Source of the DNA: Fratercula arctica
Lineage: Eukaryota; Chordata; Aves; Charadriiformes; Alcidae
Direction of reading: 5' to 3'
NCBI GenBank assembly: GCA_947846985.1
Contig: CANTUZ010000005.1
Coordinates: 53,409,389 to 53,473,388 of the forward strand
Length of the DNA stretch: 64,000 nt
The translations under genes were made by a program, and so were the position numbers. Each line of letters opens with the position of its first letter. Positions within the stretch are counted from its first letter, which is position 1. The notes under the pieces are model-generated. The model was not told the DNA's origin. It saw only the letters and a program-made list of their open reading frames with translations, and made no database searches. Shown here piece by piece: positions 13,201 to 27,800 of this stretch.

Positions 13201-16200
13201 CCGGGCGGCGGGAGTCCTGTCAGAGCTGTGGTGTGGGAGCAGGGGAGGGGGGCGGCGCCGTGCGGTGTTACCCGTGGCTAAGGGGAGCTCACGCCTCCGG
13301 GAGGCTCCCGGTGAAGGGACCAGAAGGCGTTACTCTTGAGAGCCTTCGCGGTTTCCACTCAGCCCCGGGCTTTGGGGGGGCCTCACCCGCCAAGCGGCAA
13401 AATGGAGGAGGGTGGGCAGGGTGCCGTGGGGCTGCCCGGGCATAGGGAGCCCAAAGGCCTGGTGTCGTGAGGCAGAGCTGGGACCGCAGGCCAGGTGTGG
13501 CCCTGCCGCCAGTGCACGCGTGCGTGTTTTGCTTTGCGTGACAGATCTCACAGGTTTGTTATCCCCAGGTACAGAGGTGTTTGCAGCGTAAGTGGTTTGT
13601 CAGCACATGTTCTTTGGCCTTGAGACTTCCTTAAGCTGCTTATATTCAGCATATGTTTAGCTCCTTGCTTTGAGTTACAAACAGGCCACAGTCAGATTCT
13701 AGTTTTACTGTTCACGCCAGGAATCTATACTGTTCACCTGGAAATAAACTCCCACCATCTTCCCCATTTCTGATAACCGCTCTCAGCATCGGGAATCAGT
13801 ATTTCACACATCTAGGTGAAATACCACTCCTGCTGTATTTTCTTCAAAGAAAGGTGCATATCGGTACAGTAAGGATCACAACATACTGGCCACCATGTTT
13901 ATAAGGTCACTGTTTTATAAATCAGAGAAAGTGACCTCAAAAAAATCAAAAGTTTTATTAGAACAATAAAACCACTTAAGTAAACTAAACTACTTGTGCT
14001 TTCTAAAAGAACTAAGCACCGTGTGTCTATCTATGAGAAAGTCTGAGAAAAGAGTTTCATGCAAAGGCCAAAAGTCTGATGAATTCACATGTCAGAAAGT
14101 CTTCAGCAAGCTGAAAGCCACATCTGTGATCATTCTTGGTGGGTAAAGGCAAGCTCCGACTGATGATATCCCCTCCTGACTTTGCTGACAGTCCATTTCT
14201 GGAGGGAAGCGTTCCTCCCACTTGGCATCACGCTCTCCTCCAACCATCTCTGTAATTAACTTGCCCGAATGCAGCAGACCTCCCTAACTACCACTTGGCA
14301 TAGCATCCCATAACGCTGAGCAGCTTACCAAGAAGTTAGGAAAGAAACACCCTCTAATGTATTTGTCCACGCTGTAGGGTGTTTTCTAACCGGTTGCGGC
14401 CTAAAAATGGAGGAGAAACATAGTTTGTTGGGCTGATGGACAGAATTTTTTACTCCTTGGGGGTTTAACTGTCTTAGTTATTGATACGGTCTCCAATATT
14501 GTAGTATTCGAGAGAACCACAACCTTTGTCTTCCATATCCGCACAGAATGAGAAGAGGGAGTTTTTATAATTGCAATTTAATAGCTTAAGTTCACAGGGC
14601 CAGGGTTATGCTTGTATCTGTTCAAGGGGGACCATTTTCTGTAAATATTGTGTCTTTGCAAGTTGTTGTTGCTGTTGTCGGGAGAGCTAATAACACTGAC
14701 TGGCCTCTGAGCTGTTGCCTGCTAGAGCCTTCCCATCTTCTACTTCTGTCTCTTTCCTTGCGCCTGCCCTAAACTGCTTTCCATTCCCTGCTGTTAGGAA
14801 CCACGATCATGGAATACCACATACACAGCATTCAGCTTAGTTCTTTTTTACGCTGTTTTTCTGTAGAAAGGCAGTATATATGATCATATTGCCTGCCTGC
14901 GCATGTATGGGTTTAGCTCTATGATGTCTGTGCTAAAAATGTTTTAACTCATTGATCTGTTTCTCATTTGGGTCCTTGTAGACACTGCAACTACAGAAAA
15001 GGCTTTGTTTGTTTTAGCTATCAAAGTCCAGCAACCAACAGACACAAACCTGTAGGAAACTACACTGCAGTACTTTTAATGCACATGGAATTGTTAATTT
15101 AAATATATCTGTTAGGAGAAATGGTTGCAGCCGAGGTGCCTAAAGATCAACAGGGTGAGACAACCCCTGCCTCTATTTGCCATTCATGATTTATAATATC
15201 ATTGTTACAATTTTAGCAGTGGCTTGCCAGACCAGCATAGAAATAAGAACCAGTTGAAGCTGAATAAGTAAGATTCAGGTCACAGAGCTTTTAGACTGAG
15301 GGGAAATAGGGTGCCAGCTTGGTTTTCAGGTGATGGGAACTAGTTATGAATTTGTTGCCAAAGTTCTGTAGGTAGGTGAAAAAATCCATTCTTCCCTCCA
15401 GCGAGCCTCGCTCATAATCTTACAGGTAGCGAAAATGAGAAGAAGGGATGGAAAAGAAGAATGGATGTTTGCTTTGTTAGTGTTTTTTTATATTCTAATA
15501 TTATAAACCCACGTGTAGTCAAAATAGATGGTTAGATTGAAGTACCAAGATCCTGCTCACCAATAATCATCCTTTTAGCAGCTAAAATAAACCTCTCTCT
15601 TATGACTCAGAGACAAACGGTATGTTGGGTAACAACTTGAGGAGACATCTGGCAGGCTGAAGTGAGGACGGCCACCATGTGCTTTCACTACAGGCTTTTT
15701 AAAGCATAGAGGTCACCCCTTGACTGCAGTGTCATTACCTCTGAGGACTGTGTGGTCTCATGGGCTAGACAGCTGTGAAGCGCGCCAAAAGTAAACTGAC
15801 CAGCTCCTTCTGCCACATGGGACCTTGGTGCAGGAGACAGGTTATAAAAAAATGAGTTACAAACCTTGCTGCAGAGGAGTGGGAAATGGAAGCTAATTGC
15901 ATTTATGTGCAGGTGAATATGTTTTCTGAGATGAGAGGACAGGAGATTCACACCATCTGACAAACACCCCTAGAGCACGTGCACACACATCACTTCCCTG
16001 GTTATAATCCTCATACTGTGCTCTCGGAAATAAATTCATCTTCCATTTTTAGCAGGATTGAGATATATTTGGTTTGACTGATCTAAAGTAACCGCCTGAT
16101 GTCCTAATGAGCGAAATCCTACATATGCCTTAAGTATTGTAAAATGCCATCTCTTTACAACAAAGTACCGAATGAGATACTGCCTGAGCCACACAACGGT

Positions 16201-19200
16201 TCTCAGTACCTCCACTCATGCAGAGTGATGTAACGCTTTATTCATGTTTTTGCTGAGACTTCTGTGAAATACTTACTGATGATAATCACCATATGTACAC
16301 ATTGCATTTTATCTCCAAATTCAAGAGTGTTAGTAGGAAAAATTGATTATGTGCCACCACTTATTAAAAATAAAACCAACCCAGCTGTCTATTGTAGTTC
16401 ATTTACCCTTCATTTGCACTAGGAAGCTCAAGCTTTGAAACGCTGTCTGGATATTTATCAGAGCTTACTGAAGAGAAAATACACTTGGGAGAAAAAACCA
16501 ACAACAACAGTTCACTTGCATTGATTCATTTTTTTGACCATGATTAATTTCTTAGACTTTTGGATGTTTCATTTGCTTTTCATTCCAAATGTGTACCATT
16601 TATTATTATTAATTGTGTGTTTGTTTTGCTGTGTTGTGTGGAGGCCCTAATCAAACCCGGGGTCCTGCTGTGCTGGATGGTATGCCAAACTCAGATTACA
16701 GAACACGCTCTAGAGAGTTTACAAATTAACTGGAAGGCTTGATCATGCAGGGCACATGCAAACTAGTGAGAAAACTGGATGTGCATAATTTTCGGTGAGA
16801 GTTGGGGTCACACCACACGTTGCAGGAGGTACCTCTGAGTGCCTACTGCAGAAATAATGTCAGCTGCCGTACTTAGAGAATGCAATTCTCGTTTTATCCT
16901 GACTTCTTTTTTTAGTGTGTATACTTCAGTTCAATTTTATGGCACTCAGGGCTAAAGAGAAGCATAGTATACTTTAAAGTATTATCTGCTTATTGGTAAC
17001 TAATCCACAATAACTGAATCCTAAAGGGCTGATGCTTATTATGTTAAACAGGCTTCATTTTTATCAGTGATAATGATGAGATTCTGCAAATGTATAGATC
17101 TGGATTGTTACTAGCTCTTTAATTTTATTCTTTGTCTGTTGTCTTGCTGACTAGCTGAGCTTTTCTTGCTACCAAAACTACTTTAAAATTTCATAGAAGA
17201 AATGTATTCACCATACTCATATACACATTGCTCGTTATACACCATCCGACAGCTCCTCAAAGAATAGACTGAAGTTGACATGCAAGCCACAATAATTGTA
17301 TTTCTATAATCAGTGTTGGCAGAGCAAGATATGCGCTTCCTTGCGTGAAATGGGAGGCGTGGAAGCACAGCCATGACAGCAACATGCTCCTTCTGCCCTG
17401 ATTTTGCTCATTCCTCAAGTCACCAGATCTTCACGCAGAGACGAGGAAAGCCCTGTGATCTGGCAAGAGAGCAGAGGAAGGGAGGAGAGGGCAGAGGATT
17501 TTGTTTGCTGTTAGCAGGAGAGAAGGGGGCAGCCCTGGGGCAGCTGTGATGGGGACTGCCACGGAACTGCTCTGGGATCTCTGCCTGATCTGTGAGGAAG
17601 CAAATTCCCCGCCAGCATTTGAGGAACGCTACGGGGCACACAGCCACCCTGCGCTTCTGGGAAGCCTGGCGAATTTGATGAGGTGAAATAGCTGCATCCA
17701 GCAGGAACAAAGTACAAGCTGTTACCTTGAAGGAGGTGTTAAACAGGCCCTGCCCAGGGCAGGTTGCAGAAAATACGCATGTATCGGGAGCCTTTGAAGA
17801 AGCAGGAGGAAAAGAAGTGACATTAGAGTCCCAGGTTAAGGCGGGGAGGCCTGGGGACAGACATCTGTTTGTGGGACAACCCGGCACCTCAAGAAATGAA
17901 GACAACGGTGGTGATCTATGCCAGGAGGTTAAACCTTACAAAACTAATGGCCTGTGAAGTCTGTGGGCTGACAACGTTGGGCATCCCATGGTCATTACAT
18001 TTAGACAAACCTGCATGGGGAGACGCAATTAGGATCTCACATTTAAGCACACAAAAATAACTGTTTCGCCTTTGTGACCTTTATGTAACTAACTTCTGCC
18101 TGTGCACAGGGAAAATCTCTTCACTCTGATCACCAAGGCATATCCTAAAAGGAATATTACCTCCTTGTAAATCAAATGTCATTTGGATTAACCTTTAGTT
18201 GGGTCCTTAAAAGGGTTTTGTTGTGTGTACAGTTTGTTTGTTGTTACTGATGGTCCTGTGTCACTGATGCTTTTGGTGAGGGTATAATCACCCACCCTGT
18301 GGCTGCATTCCTTGGTAAATGTGCTTTGTAATTTGTCAGTGTAGAGAAAAATGCCAAAACCAGACCACTGCTGATGATGGCAGTTGCTTGCCTTGGCTGT
18401 GGATACCTGCACTGCTGGTCTTCTACCACTTAATATTTTATCAAATGATCCCTTTTTTTTTTTTTCCACAGGACCCATTTCGGTGAGCAATGTGCACAAT
18501 GTAAGATGGTCGCTGAATGAGCAGTTACTCAATGTATCGATCTCTCCTCAGTTCAGTATGGCACTACGCCTGCTTTGCTGCACGCTTCAACCTCTGCTTT
18601 AAATGCAGAGTTATTAACTTCCTAATGCCCTTTCTGTGGCATCAGAATGCTTCACAAACACTAATGAATTCTCAAAAAAGCAGTTGTTATATCCACCCTG
18701 TAGATTACAATGTGAGGCATGGGATTATTCAGGTGGAGAATCTGCTTGTTGTGGGGGCTCAGTTAAGGTACATGGGTGCTTACGGGTGCTTACCAGTACT
18801 GTAGCACTTACTGCGTTCAGTGCGCGTTTCCCGTGGCTCAGTTGCAGCTGTGAGTCTGCCCTTTTGCAAGTTTGGCACCAAGATTTCAAGTCAAGCAGTC
18901 AGAACATGAAGAGCTAACCACAACTTATGAGAAGTTTAAGTGATCAGCTGATTATTACATTGCAGTTCTTTGGCAGAGGCAAGGTTGGATTCCCAAGAGA
19001 GCGCTTGGCTATGAGACTGTCCTTTTTCTTCCTGGAATTGCTTGCCTAATGCCATCTGCACCTTCCAAGTTCTGCAACATGCTGAGCAAAGGTCAACATA
19101 TGGACGACATATTTTTACAATGTATATCCCTGATTTGTACCCAGAACAGGTCCATCCTATAAATTATCTATCTGGCTAGACCCTGCTATGACCCAGTTGG

Positions 19201-19879
19201 ATCTGGATGTCGTAAAGTGCAGTTACTGGTGTTTAAAATGAAAACTGAAATTTTCATGTTAAAAATCCATTGAAACCTAGGTACAGCTTTTGAAGTTACA
19301 TAGCATCAGCTAAATCCATAGCACTGGCTCGAATTTTTCTATGTGCTTAATGTATGGATAAACTAACTAACTGATAAGGAAGTTCACGCTAGAAAGATGA
19401 TAGTAGATGATTAGTGGGAAAATACATGATACAAGAACTAATGACATGCATCTAAAGCCTGTGCTTTGTATTCAAGTTGCTGAACCGGTAATCCTCCTGA
19501 GATGTTGCTTGATCAACAGTGGACGAATCTTGCAAAGTTATTACTGCTACTTGCACTACTGCCTTAATAAAGAAACCTGGATGATGAAGCTGTTGTCAAG
19601 CTGAGTGGTGTCTGGACAAGACTGAGTGAGTCTGGTTTCTGAAGGAGGTAGGATTAGAAATAAATTGAAGCAATCAATCATTGTCAGTGAAAGAGCAATG
19701 CTAACAACACCTTCAAATGCTGAAAGTTTTTGGAGTACGAAGTGAGAGCAACAGGTGGAGTAACGAGCGGTCAGAGGGAGAGGTGACCTGGAAAGAAGCA
19801 GTCAACATGATGGAGATCTCCTAACCTCCCTAAGGAGAGCTGAGCACAGTACAGGATTGCTCTCAATCAGCAAAATCAG

Positions 19880-20175
19880 CAAGTTGGAAGACAGTCACCT
19901 TCTCCCCCACTGCTCTTTTTAGACTAAACAATTCCAGTTTCTTCAGTGTTTCCCTGTGGATGTGTTTTGTAGTTCTTGATCATTCTCCTCACACTTCTTT
20001 GTTGTCTTTGTGATTAGTTGACATCTTTCTTGAAGTACAGGTCCGAAACTGGAAGCCAAATTGCAGCACAGGTTTTACCAGTAGCATGTGCTGTAGGGGA
20101 CTCCTTCAAATACTTCACAGATGATGGTTTTGTACATATCTCCCACTTCAGGAACGGCAGTGTAATGCTGACCCA
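19880..20175 (-). mobile_element. Old, diverged CR1 LINE fragment
   Basis: Read in reverse, the stretch follows the usual order of the CR1 3' half: an acquired-by-hybrid 'compared with a second copy' match to phrases such as the CR1 segment corresponding to TTTCTTGAAGTACAGG and GGTTTTACCAGTAGCATG. The same order of blocks recurs in the copies near 55.5 kb and 63.8 kb of this window. No ATTCTATG tail is present, so the copy lacks its 3' end. Divergence is high, and the limits are approximate. Confidence 0.55.
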
Positions 20176-23100
20176 AGTTTAATTTGTCGTTTAGTGCATC
20201 TCTGACATTGTCTTCAGCAAAATTATTAAGCCAACTTTTTATCTTCTTGTGTTTTATGCTATCGGTTATCCTGGATGCAGAATGTTCTGCCCTTTGTTAT
20301 TTGTCTAAATTTCGCCTTGTTTATGCCAAATTGCCTTTGACTGAGACAAGTTGGCTTCTTGTTACATGCATCTCCTGTTCTTTCTTCGCTTTGGGTTACC
20401 CTGCAACTGTGCCATTCATATTTTTCTAAGGAAGTACCAATTTTCTGAGACTCCTTTTCCCCTTGGGCACATTTTTCTTAGGATCTGTGTGTTTACTGAA
20501 TTTCATAGAAAGAGCTCACAATCTTTATTTTACTGTTCTTCCTCACTCCCTTCACGAAAACGAGGAACACTGTTATCATCTCAGATACCTTTCCTCTCCA
20601 CATTTTCAGCCAGTTCCTCCCTACTGCTTGCAATGAAAATGAAAAGTGAGCTAGCTCTCTTCTAGCTGTATTCTAAATAAACACATCACCAGTGCCTTCC
20701 AAGAGTTTGCTGGACAATCTGTTCTGTATCTTTTTTTTTTGCCTAATATATATGCAGATGGCAAAGTCTCCATTATTTCCAAATCTGGAGCTCTGGCTGA
20801 TTCTGCTAGCTGCTCTCAAAAAGTCTTGTCTTGCATGATCTGCCCTGTTTAGTGTCCCTGTGACACTACCTTGTGCATATCCTTCTTTATCATTATCCAT
20901 ACATTAATATTACAGTAACATGGATTATCCCACTCTCAGTTGTGCAAATTCAGTTGTAAGTGGGTTATTGCATTTAAGGTTCCCGAAATTTCTTCTTCCT
21001 GTGTTTCTTGCATTAATATACAGACATCTGAGACGTGCAGGGAATTTACTCACTGTCCTTCACAACCTCCTTATGACCCTTAAGAACACAAAGCAAAGAT
21101 ACCGTCCCCCCTTCTTCAGAAGGTGGGCCAAACACCTACCCAGTAATTTGTAGAACAGTGTTTCAGTGCTCAAAAAACCCAGTCCTGCTGCCGCTACCAT
21201 TTATGCAGAAAAAATGCTCATTTCCAAGATGTATCTCTCACTTCCTTGCCCTTAATTCATAACTGGAAGAAATAAAAAGAGTACAAGCTGAAATCCCTCC
21301 TGCCTCACCCTCGCTCTTTGCACCTTGCCATTGCTTCTGATCCCTTCAGGCTCTCTTCTAGCAGTATCCTTGGCACTCACACGGATGAAGAGCATGAGGA
21401 AATAATTAGTGAACTGGTGGGGCTTCTTCGTCTCTTTCCAGGAGTTTGAATGCACTTCTCTTGCAACAGCAGGACAGAGTGGTGTATGGGTCTGCCTCAT
21501 TCAAGAGAGGTTGATGCCACTTTTTGTCTCCTCCAGGGAGGTTGTGTTTCTTAGGACTTTTGGGGAACGTGGCTTTTTTTCCTTCACCCTGAGTGCTAAA
21601 TGCTTGCTTGCTGCCTGGACCCTGGCTCTTTGACTTCAAATGCAGCTGACATCTTGGAAGAGCAGCTTGTTCACCCCCAGCTACTGTTGCTTCTGCAGAC
21701 TACTCCAGCTGGCCAGCTTTCCTTCTCTGCATATTGACCTTAATAAAGAGTTTGAGAAGCAAAGTTAATTAGAAACTCCTGTCCTGAGGTGCTCTCAGAC
21801 TATGCACGAAGACCCAAATCCTGGAAAGGAGGAAGCTTTGAAGCATAATCTGAGGGGTTTTTTGCCTTAGAAGGTGAGGTGCATGAGACACCAGAGTTGG
21901 CTGTACGGCAGCTGGGACCGACCCATGTTTTGCTTCCTGACAGTAGCAGTGCTGATCGTGCCAGGGAGATCTGCAATTCCACACCGAGTCACAAGGCATT
22001 TCAGGGATAAATTAGATGGTATTAACAGGTTTTGGTTAATAATGAACAGTTAATGAAAACCTATAACTCCTATGATGAGATCCAAGATGACGTGAAGAGT
22101 GTTAGCAAAGTTTCCTCTTAGGAGAGAAAAAGGAGGAAAAGTGGACAGAAAATCACACAAATATTGACACTCAGACTCTGATGAACCTTTTACACGTGAA
22201 GATAAGATCTGAGGAGGTTGTGTATGAACTTTTATACATCATAGTAGGGTCCTGTTATTTTCACGGGATAACTGCTGGAAACGAGGGACTGTATCCCCAA
22301 GTCATCAGAACCGAGGATTAGAATTTGCTGCACCAGCCTGCCATATATAGAGTAGTATGAATATATCCAATGCAAAGCATTCAAGCTAACAGAAGGGGTT
22401 ACAGCAATTACCTGAATGAGATGGTTGCCCTGGAAGCCCCTTTTAAATAGAAGTAGATTTAAGCTGTGTCAGCTGTGTGTTCTATGTTGACTGATGATTC
22501 ACAGGTCTTTGGATGCAGAGTATAGGTGCAGATCTTCACAGATAAAGTCAGCCCCAAATGCAGTAAACTGAAACGGATAGAACATCACAGTGGTTTAAAT
22601 TATAATTTGTTGAAAGTCTGGTTTTGCTTATGTTTCAAGCTTTTGACTCCGCCTCCCCTTTTGCCTTTGAAGTTAACATTCATTGTACACTGATCTTTGT
22701 TTTCTCCCAAGCACTTTCATCCTCTGCCCCAGGCCATCCCATGCACATGGGAGGAGATCTGTGCAAAAGGCTTTTTTAAAATCCCTCCTTAAAATTAACT
22801 TCTGCTATGAATCTTATGAGCAATAGTGTGCTGCTACCGCTTGCTGTGCTGCATATGGCATTTGCCTTGTTACTCCTCGCTTTTCCCACCACATGTACAT
22901 TTATTTTTGGCTCAAGCTCTGTGCCCTTTGAAAATAAAAGAGCTTGATGTGCCAGAAGGTGTTACCTTGGTAAGACCAGCTTTTCTTCTGTAGACCTCTG
23001 CAGCTGCCTGGGGATGTGAAAGCAGAAGCTGCTTGTGAAAGTGGTGTTTCAGGGTAAAGATAGACCTCTGAGGTTTTGTTGGGACAGTGACTCCACCAAT

Positions 23101-24469
23101 TCTTTTTATGATATTGGAGAACAAAAATGGATTGATGTCAGATCCTGATAATTTCCCTCTCTGGTGTCTGATTCTCTCTGGACTTCACTTTCTGAGAGTT
23201 ATTTGGCCCGTTTAGGCTGTGGTGTAGCTCCTGCAGTAGTTTGTATGTAGATATATGGATAGTCTTGTGGCATAACATCTATTGGCAGTCCGTACCCTGC
23301 TGAATTAAACCTGTGCTGTGGAGACACCAATCCTTTCACCAAGTCTTTTCTCACAGCACTGGAGCAAGCGCAGCCGAGCTGTTACATCCACGCATCACTG
23401 CTTGGGGATATTAACCTGACTCCAAGAATAGTACAGATGTTTATCAAGATGTTGGGCATTTCCAGAGCTAACATCATCTCTACCAGCTCAGGAATATCTG
23501 CATTTCTTTGCTGTGCACCAGAGCTGTGCCCTTAGATTTCTATGGGCAGAATTCACTTTCAGTCTTTAATTCTCTGTGAGAAAACTTTGGACATAAAAAA
23601 CAAGCGTTGCAGGCAGAAGACAAAGATGTCAAAGATCACCCACCGAAACGAATCACCTGGCTCTGGTCTGGGCCCCAGGATTACATCATCATCCAGAGCT
23701 GAACGTGGCAATTACTTTGTGATACCTACCCGCAACAGAAGAAAAAGCCAAAAGGTTATGTGTTCTTGGGATATGATGAAAAAAAGAAACATGCAGTGAT
23801 TTTAAAAGTAAGTAATAAGGGTGCTGATTTTCAAAGTAGGCACAGTTCATTTCTCCAACTTGTAGGAATTGGTACTAGGACTTGCTTGCTTTTGCAAGAA
23901 TTCCTCCAGCTAACGACTACCAGCCATTGGGATCAGTTTTGTGTGTTGTCCAAAATACAGTGTGTTGAACATTGCCGTTCATGGGCTGTCCCCTCCCTCT
24001 GTCTGGGTTGGCCCAGAGCCACTGTCTTCAGTTGTACAGTGCCAGCTCATACCAGCTGGGAATCAAGACTATCATTTGCTTATTCAACAGATTCCAAGGG
24101 AAAAATATAAATAGTATTTAGCGATCTTACTGCTCCCTACAGAAAAACTAAGGAGTCTCATCTTCATTTATACAGAAGGGAAAAGTAAAATGCTGTTAAA
24201 GGTAAAGTCTTGAAATTTTAGTGTCTCAAGTAAAAGGGCAAAAAGCTGATGTTGTCCCACTAAAATTGACAGGAATATTATCACAGACTGGTGGATGTAG
24301 GATGAATCCCCAAATTGAAATGAAGGCCCTTGTGGGAAAGCAATGGAAGATCGGCGAGGAGGATTGTAAATACGCTCAAGTGACTCGCACCTGGGGTGCT
24401 GGGAAACACATATATCATACTAATTGTTGTTCAGTCTTGGGTGCTTGCAAGTAAAACACTTGCATTTAG

Positions 24470-24832
24470 ATAATGTAAGTCTGCGATGGACTCAGGGACA
24501 CCTTATCTAGCCGCTTGAGAATGCTGGCCTGTTGTTGAAGAAAATCAAAGCACAGTGGGAAAACTGTGCCTGTTTGAACCCTTTAAATACCAGCGAGAAC
24601 AGGGAGTCCGTGAGCGCTCTTGCAAACAAGGACTCTCTCGCTGCCAAGGACTCTTGCTAACTAGGACTCTCTCTCGCTCCGTGGTGCCCGCGTCCCCTGC
24701 TTGCGTGCCTCTACCTGGGTGTTGCTTCAGAGATTCCCTGGTCTGTGAGGTATCGAGATTAAACTTGTTCTTTGCCTTTCATCCATGGTTTTGTGGTTGT
24801 TCCTGCATCCTGCCTGCATTGGCTCACACATC
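24470..24832 (+). mobile_element. Possible solitary LTR of an endogenous retrovirus
   Basis: The order of elements resembles an LTR: a TATA-like TTTAAATACC near 24,580, then a GC-richer stretch with three imperfect GGACTCT-type direct repeats (24,628-24,680), then an ATTAAA polyadenylation-like signal near 24,759, followed by a T-rich stretch. A start at TGTAAG (about 24,474) and an end in CACA (about 24,830) are possible, but I found no matching target-site duplication. The open frame at 24,555-25,211 running through it looks fortuitous. A chance promoter-like stretch is the alternative. Confidence 0.3.
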
Positions 24833-27800
24833 CCTTTATGAAAGTAGAATACTTTTCAGAGGAATTCAGCATTTCATTGCTTCTACCAGCGTTAGCAACA
24901 TATTGATTATTTTTGAGATTGTAAATAAAGGCAGCAGCCAGTTTGGGCCCTTACCATATACAGAAATACCTGTTGAAAGAACTTCCAAAATGCTCAGCCT
25001 TTCTCAAAAGCAGTTGCTTTGTATTGGAGCATCTGTGGCCAGAAGCAGAAAGCAGCGTCCTCTACTGTTGCCCCTGCACTGCCCAAGAAGCCACATTCAG
25101 TCTCCGGTCGGTTCGACTGCCTGCCGGGTCCCCAGCACATCCAAGAGCAGCCTTACAGTGCTCTACCGTTCGGAGGCTCAGACTTTGAATGGGGACTTTG
25201 CTGGCATTTAGCTGTGCCAGGACAGCTGGAGAAATCCTAGCCTGGAATCACATCAACTAATCTCTGTATTCCAGCTCTTCCACCACTTGACTCTATCATT
25301 TGAGCTTACAGAACAAAAATGTTGTAGGCTATACATCAGCCAAAAGCATAGCAGAAAATATCTTTTGTCCCAGGTTGCAGGCAAGTTTTAAGTTGTTTTT
25401 CATGCTACTTACTTAGGTGGATAAAGATCTCATCCTTCAGGAGAACAAAACCAGAGCAAAGTCACTGTATACCCAACCAGACGTAGGTAACCCTGAGTTT
25501 GCTTTGTGTTGCGCAATGATTTACTGCCATCTACAGTGTGAAATGGGTCTCGAAGACCAAAAGCTGTCAGAGGTTTCAATTACAGGCAAAGCAAAACAGC
25601 ATGCACAAAAAATTACCTCATGATTTTAAAACAAAGAAAGACATGATGAAAAAACAGAAGAAATTAAATTAAAAGCTTAATATGTATGAAAATAACAGAA
25701 GATTTAGTATGGTTTAATAAGATTTGTGCTTTTGAATATGCTTGATTCCAATATAGCTTGATGTATTGATATATTATGTGGTTTTTTTTCTCAGTTGTTT
25801 TATTTTTGCTATTGTCAATTAAACTGAGCTTGAAGTAAATGACAAATGAAAAAGTCACCTGATGCCCTTCTTAATAAGGTTTATGCAACAGCATACCAAA
25901 CCTCTGGGTCCTTTGGTGTCATCGGTAGGACTTACCCAGGCTTCAGGAGCAGACAATCAGGCTTCTGCTAAGTAAATTCCATTTTGTGGAGTTTTCCTTG
26001 TTAGTGCAGTCATTCAAAACCTAGGAGCTTGTCGCCCTTTTTGAAGCGCTGTGCTCTTGACCAAAGCACATTAAGATTTTATTGGCCTTAACTTGTCACT
26101 TGTTAACTTGTCCTAATACCTAGGAAGTTCTCTCCATTATCTCTTCCCTTATGTACTCTGTTCAGGCAGTAAATCAAAAGGGTTTTTTTCCCCCCACATG
26201 ATGATAAACTGAGTTATTCACTTCTTTCTCCCATTGTACAGTCTTGCAGCGAGAGGGCTGAGCCTAGTTGCTCTTCAGCCTTTATACATCATAAATACAA
26301 TTTGGGATGGAGAATGAGTTTCTGACAAATGCATGCGGACTCATCCTGAACTCTTACACAAATTGGCAGTCGGGCTCTGAATCATTGCAAGGGGCAACTT
26401 CCCAATTTCTGCAGTACCTGAGTGCCCAACTGCAGCCTCTAGCTGTGATCTCTCAGAAGCACTGACAGGGAATGACTTCTCCAGTTGCCATTAATGATGT
26501 TTCTAAAATGAAATGGATTTGAGAATAGGAACTGAAGCAGCAGGCTCTGATCTCAACCTTCCTCGCTGCTCTCCTCTCTCTCCTTTCCTCTTCTTTGCTT
26601 ATATTCCTCCTCAATATTTGTAAGTCTTTGCAATTAGAGCCATTGTTTTCTTATGTCAGTGATATTATATTTATTGTTCTTAGGGTAATACACTGACAAA
26701 ATCAAGAACATATTTTCTCCATGTCTATACACACTATGTGGAACAGGCTTATTAAATGTTGAAGCAATGCTTGCAGTAATACCATGCACCACCCTTTCTT
26801 TCTGGTAAATTCATAAATAATTAGAAATACCAGTTTTCATCTATTAGTAGGGACATTGCTAGGTCCACGCAGAGAGCCCACACTGATTGTGACAGCCTCG
26901 TTGATTTTCTGAGCCTGGCAACAGTCAGGCATAGATTCACCCCATCAGACGTCAGTACTTCACCAAGGTATCTTCGTTAGGAGCACAGTCACTCTTAAAG
27001 TCGGTAGAGGAAGAAAGGCATCTGCGTGGTAGATTCAGATCTTCTGTGCATCTTGGTATGAAAAGAAGATCTGTACAATGAAGACATAAAAAAACAACGA
27101 CAGAAAGAATCTATGGTGTCCATACTCCTAACTTAGATATCTCAATTATGTCCAGGGAATGAATTCACTGGGAACTGGAGCTGAGAGGAAGGAATCTAGT
27201 TTTTTTTCAGAATAAAAACAGTTGTAGAATTATGAACAAGAAATTCGTTATGTCTGTATTCTAGGACACAAGAATGATTCAGCTGCTTTTCTTAAAAGAA
27301 GGATTATATTAAAGAAGTACCTGCCTTCATTTTTCTTCTGCACAGAAACAACCTGTAGAATATCAAATACTGAGTAAATGCTCAAGGCAAAATGATATCT
27401 ATAATTAGCTTGTAAATGGTTTGTTTATTCAAAATGCAATGATGACTTGAGTGTTATTAAGCCTGCTGTGGCAATGCTCCTGAGCAAATTGCGTTCTGGA
27501 TTATAAACATGCAGCATCTGATTCCAGCGTTTGGTGCCTTTCTCTGAGATCCTCTTGTAATTCAGGAGCAACTGCACTGAATTCAGTTAATGAGCTTTTC
27601 CACTTTAGAATGGGCTCAGCTCTGCAGGCCCCAGGTGGCAGCATTTGCACTGCAAAGACACAAAAAGCCCAGGTCGGGGCTGGAAGAGAACCAGAGCACC
27701 CAGTGTGTAGGGTACTGGGCTCGGGGTTATACTGGGAGATAGCGTGGCCAAGTCCCATCGCTGCCTTCAGAAGAATCCTTTACAGCCCTTTTTTCCCCAA

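Larger units (their letters stand above)
12150..13460. promoter_or_regulatory. CpG island, probable bidirectional promoter
   Basis: Base composition changes sharply from AT-rich to GC-rich near 12,150 and back near 13,500, with dense CpG between. No TATA box is visible, as is usual for housekeeping-type promoters. The core, about 12,960-13,200, has a YY1-like site pointing left, an NRF1-like palindrome, a CACGTG E-box, a G-rich pentamer tract and a YY1-like site pointing right. This arrangement suits divergent transcription: BTBD7 to the left and a non-coding first exon of long UNC79 transcripts to the right. The assignment of both genes rests on mammalian gene order, not on exons seen here. 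Confidence 0.75.

Noticed and set aside
12124..13281. Long + strand frame of 385 codons and several minus-strand frames over the CpG island
   Set aside because: GC-rich sequence has few stop codons. The products are low-complexity Pro/Arg/Gly/Ala with no known domain, and they run across the promoter and both transcription directions.
17420..17905. 161-codon minus-strand frame with overlapping + strand frames
   Set aside because: A locally GC-richer stretch gives open frames on both strands; none has a known domain.
24555..25211. 218-codon open frame on the + strand
   Set aside because: No recognisable domain; it spans the LTR-like segment and ordinary flanking sequence, and no splice or promoter context supports it.
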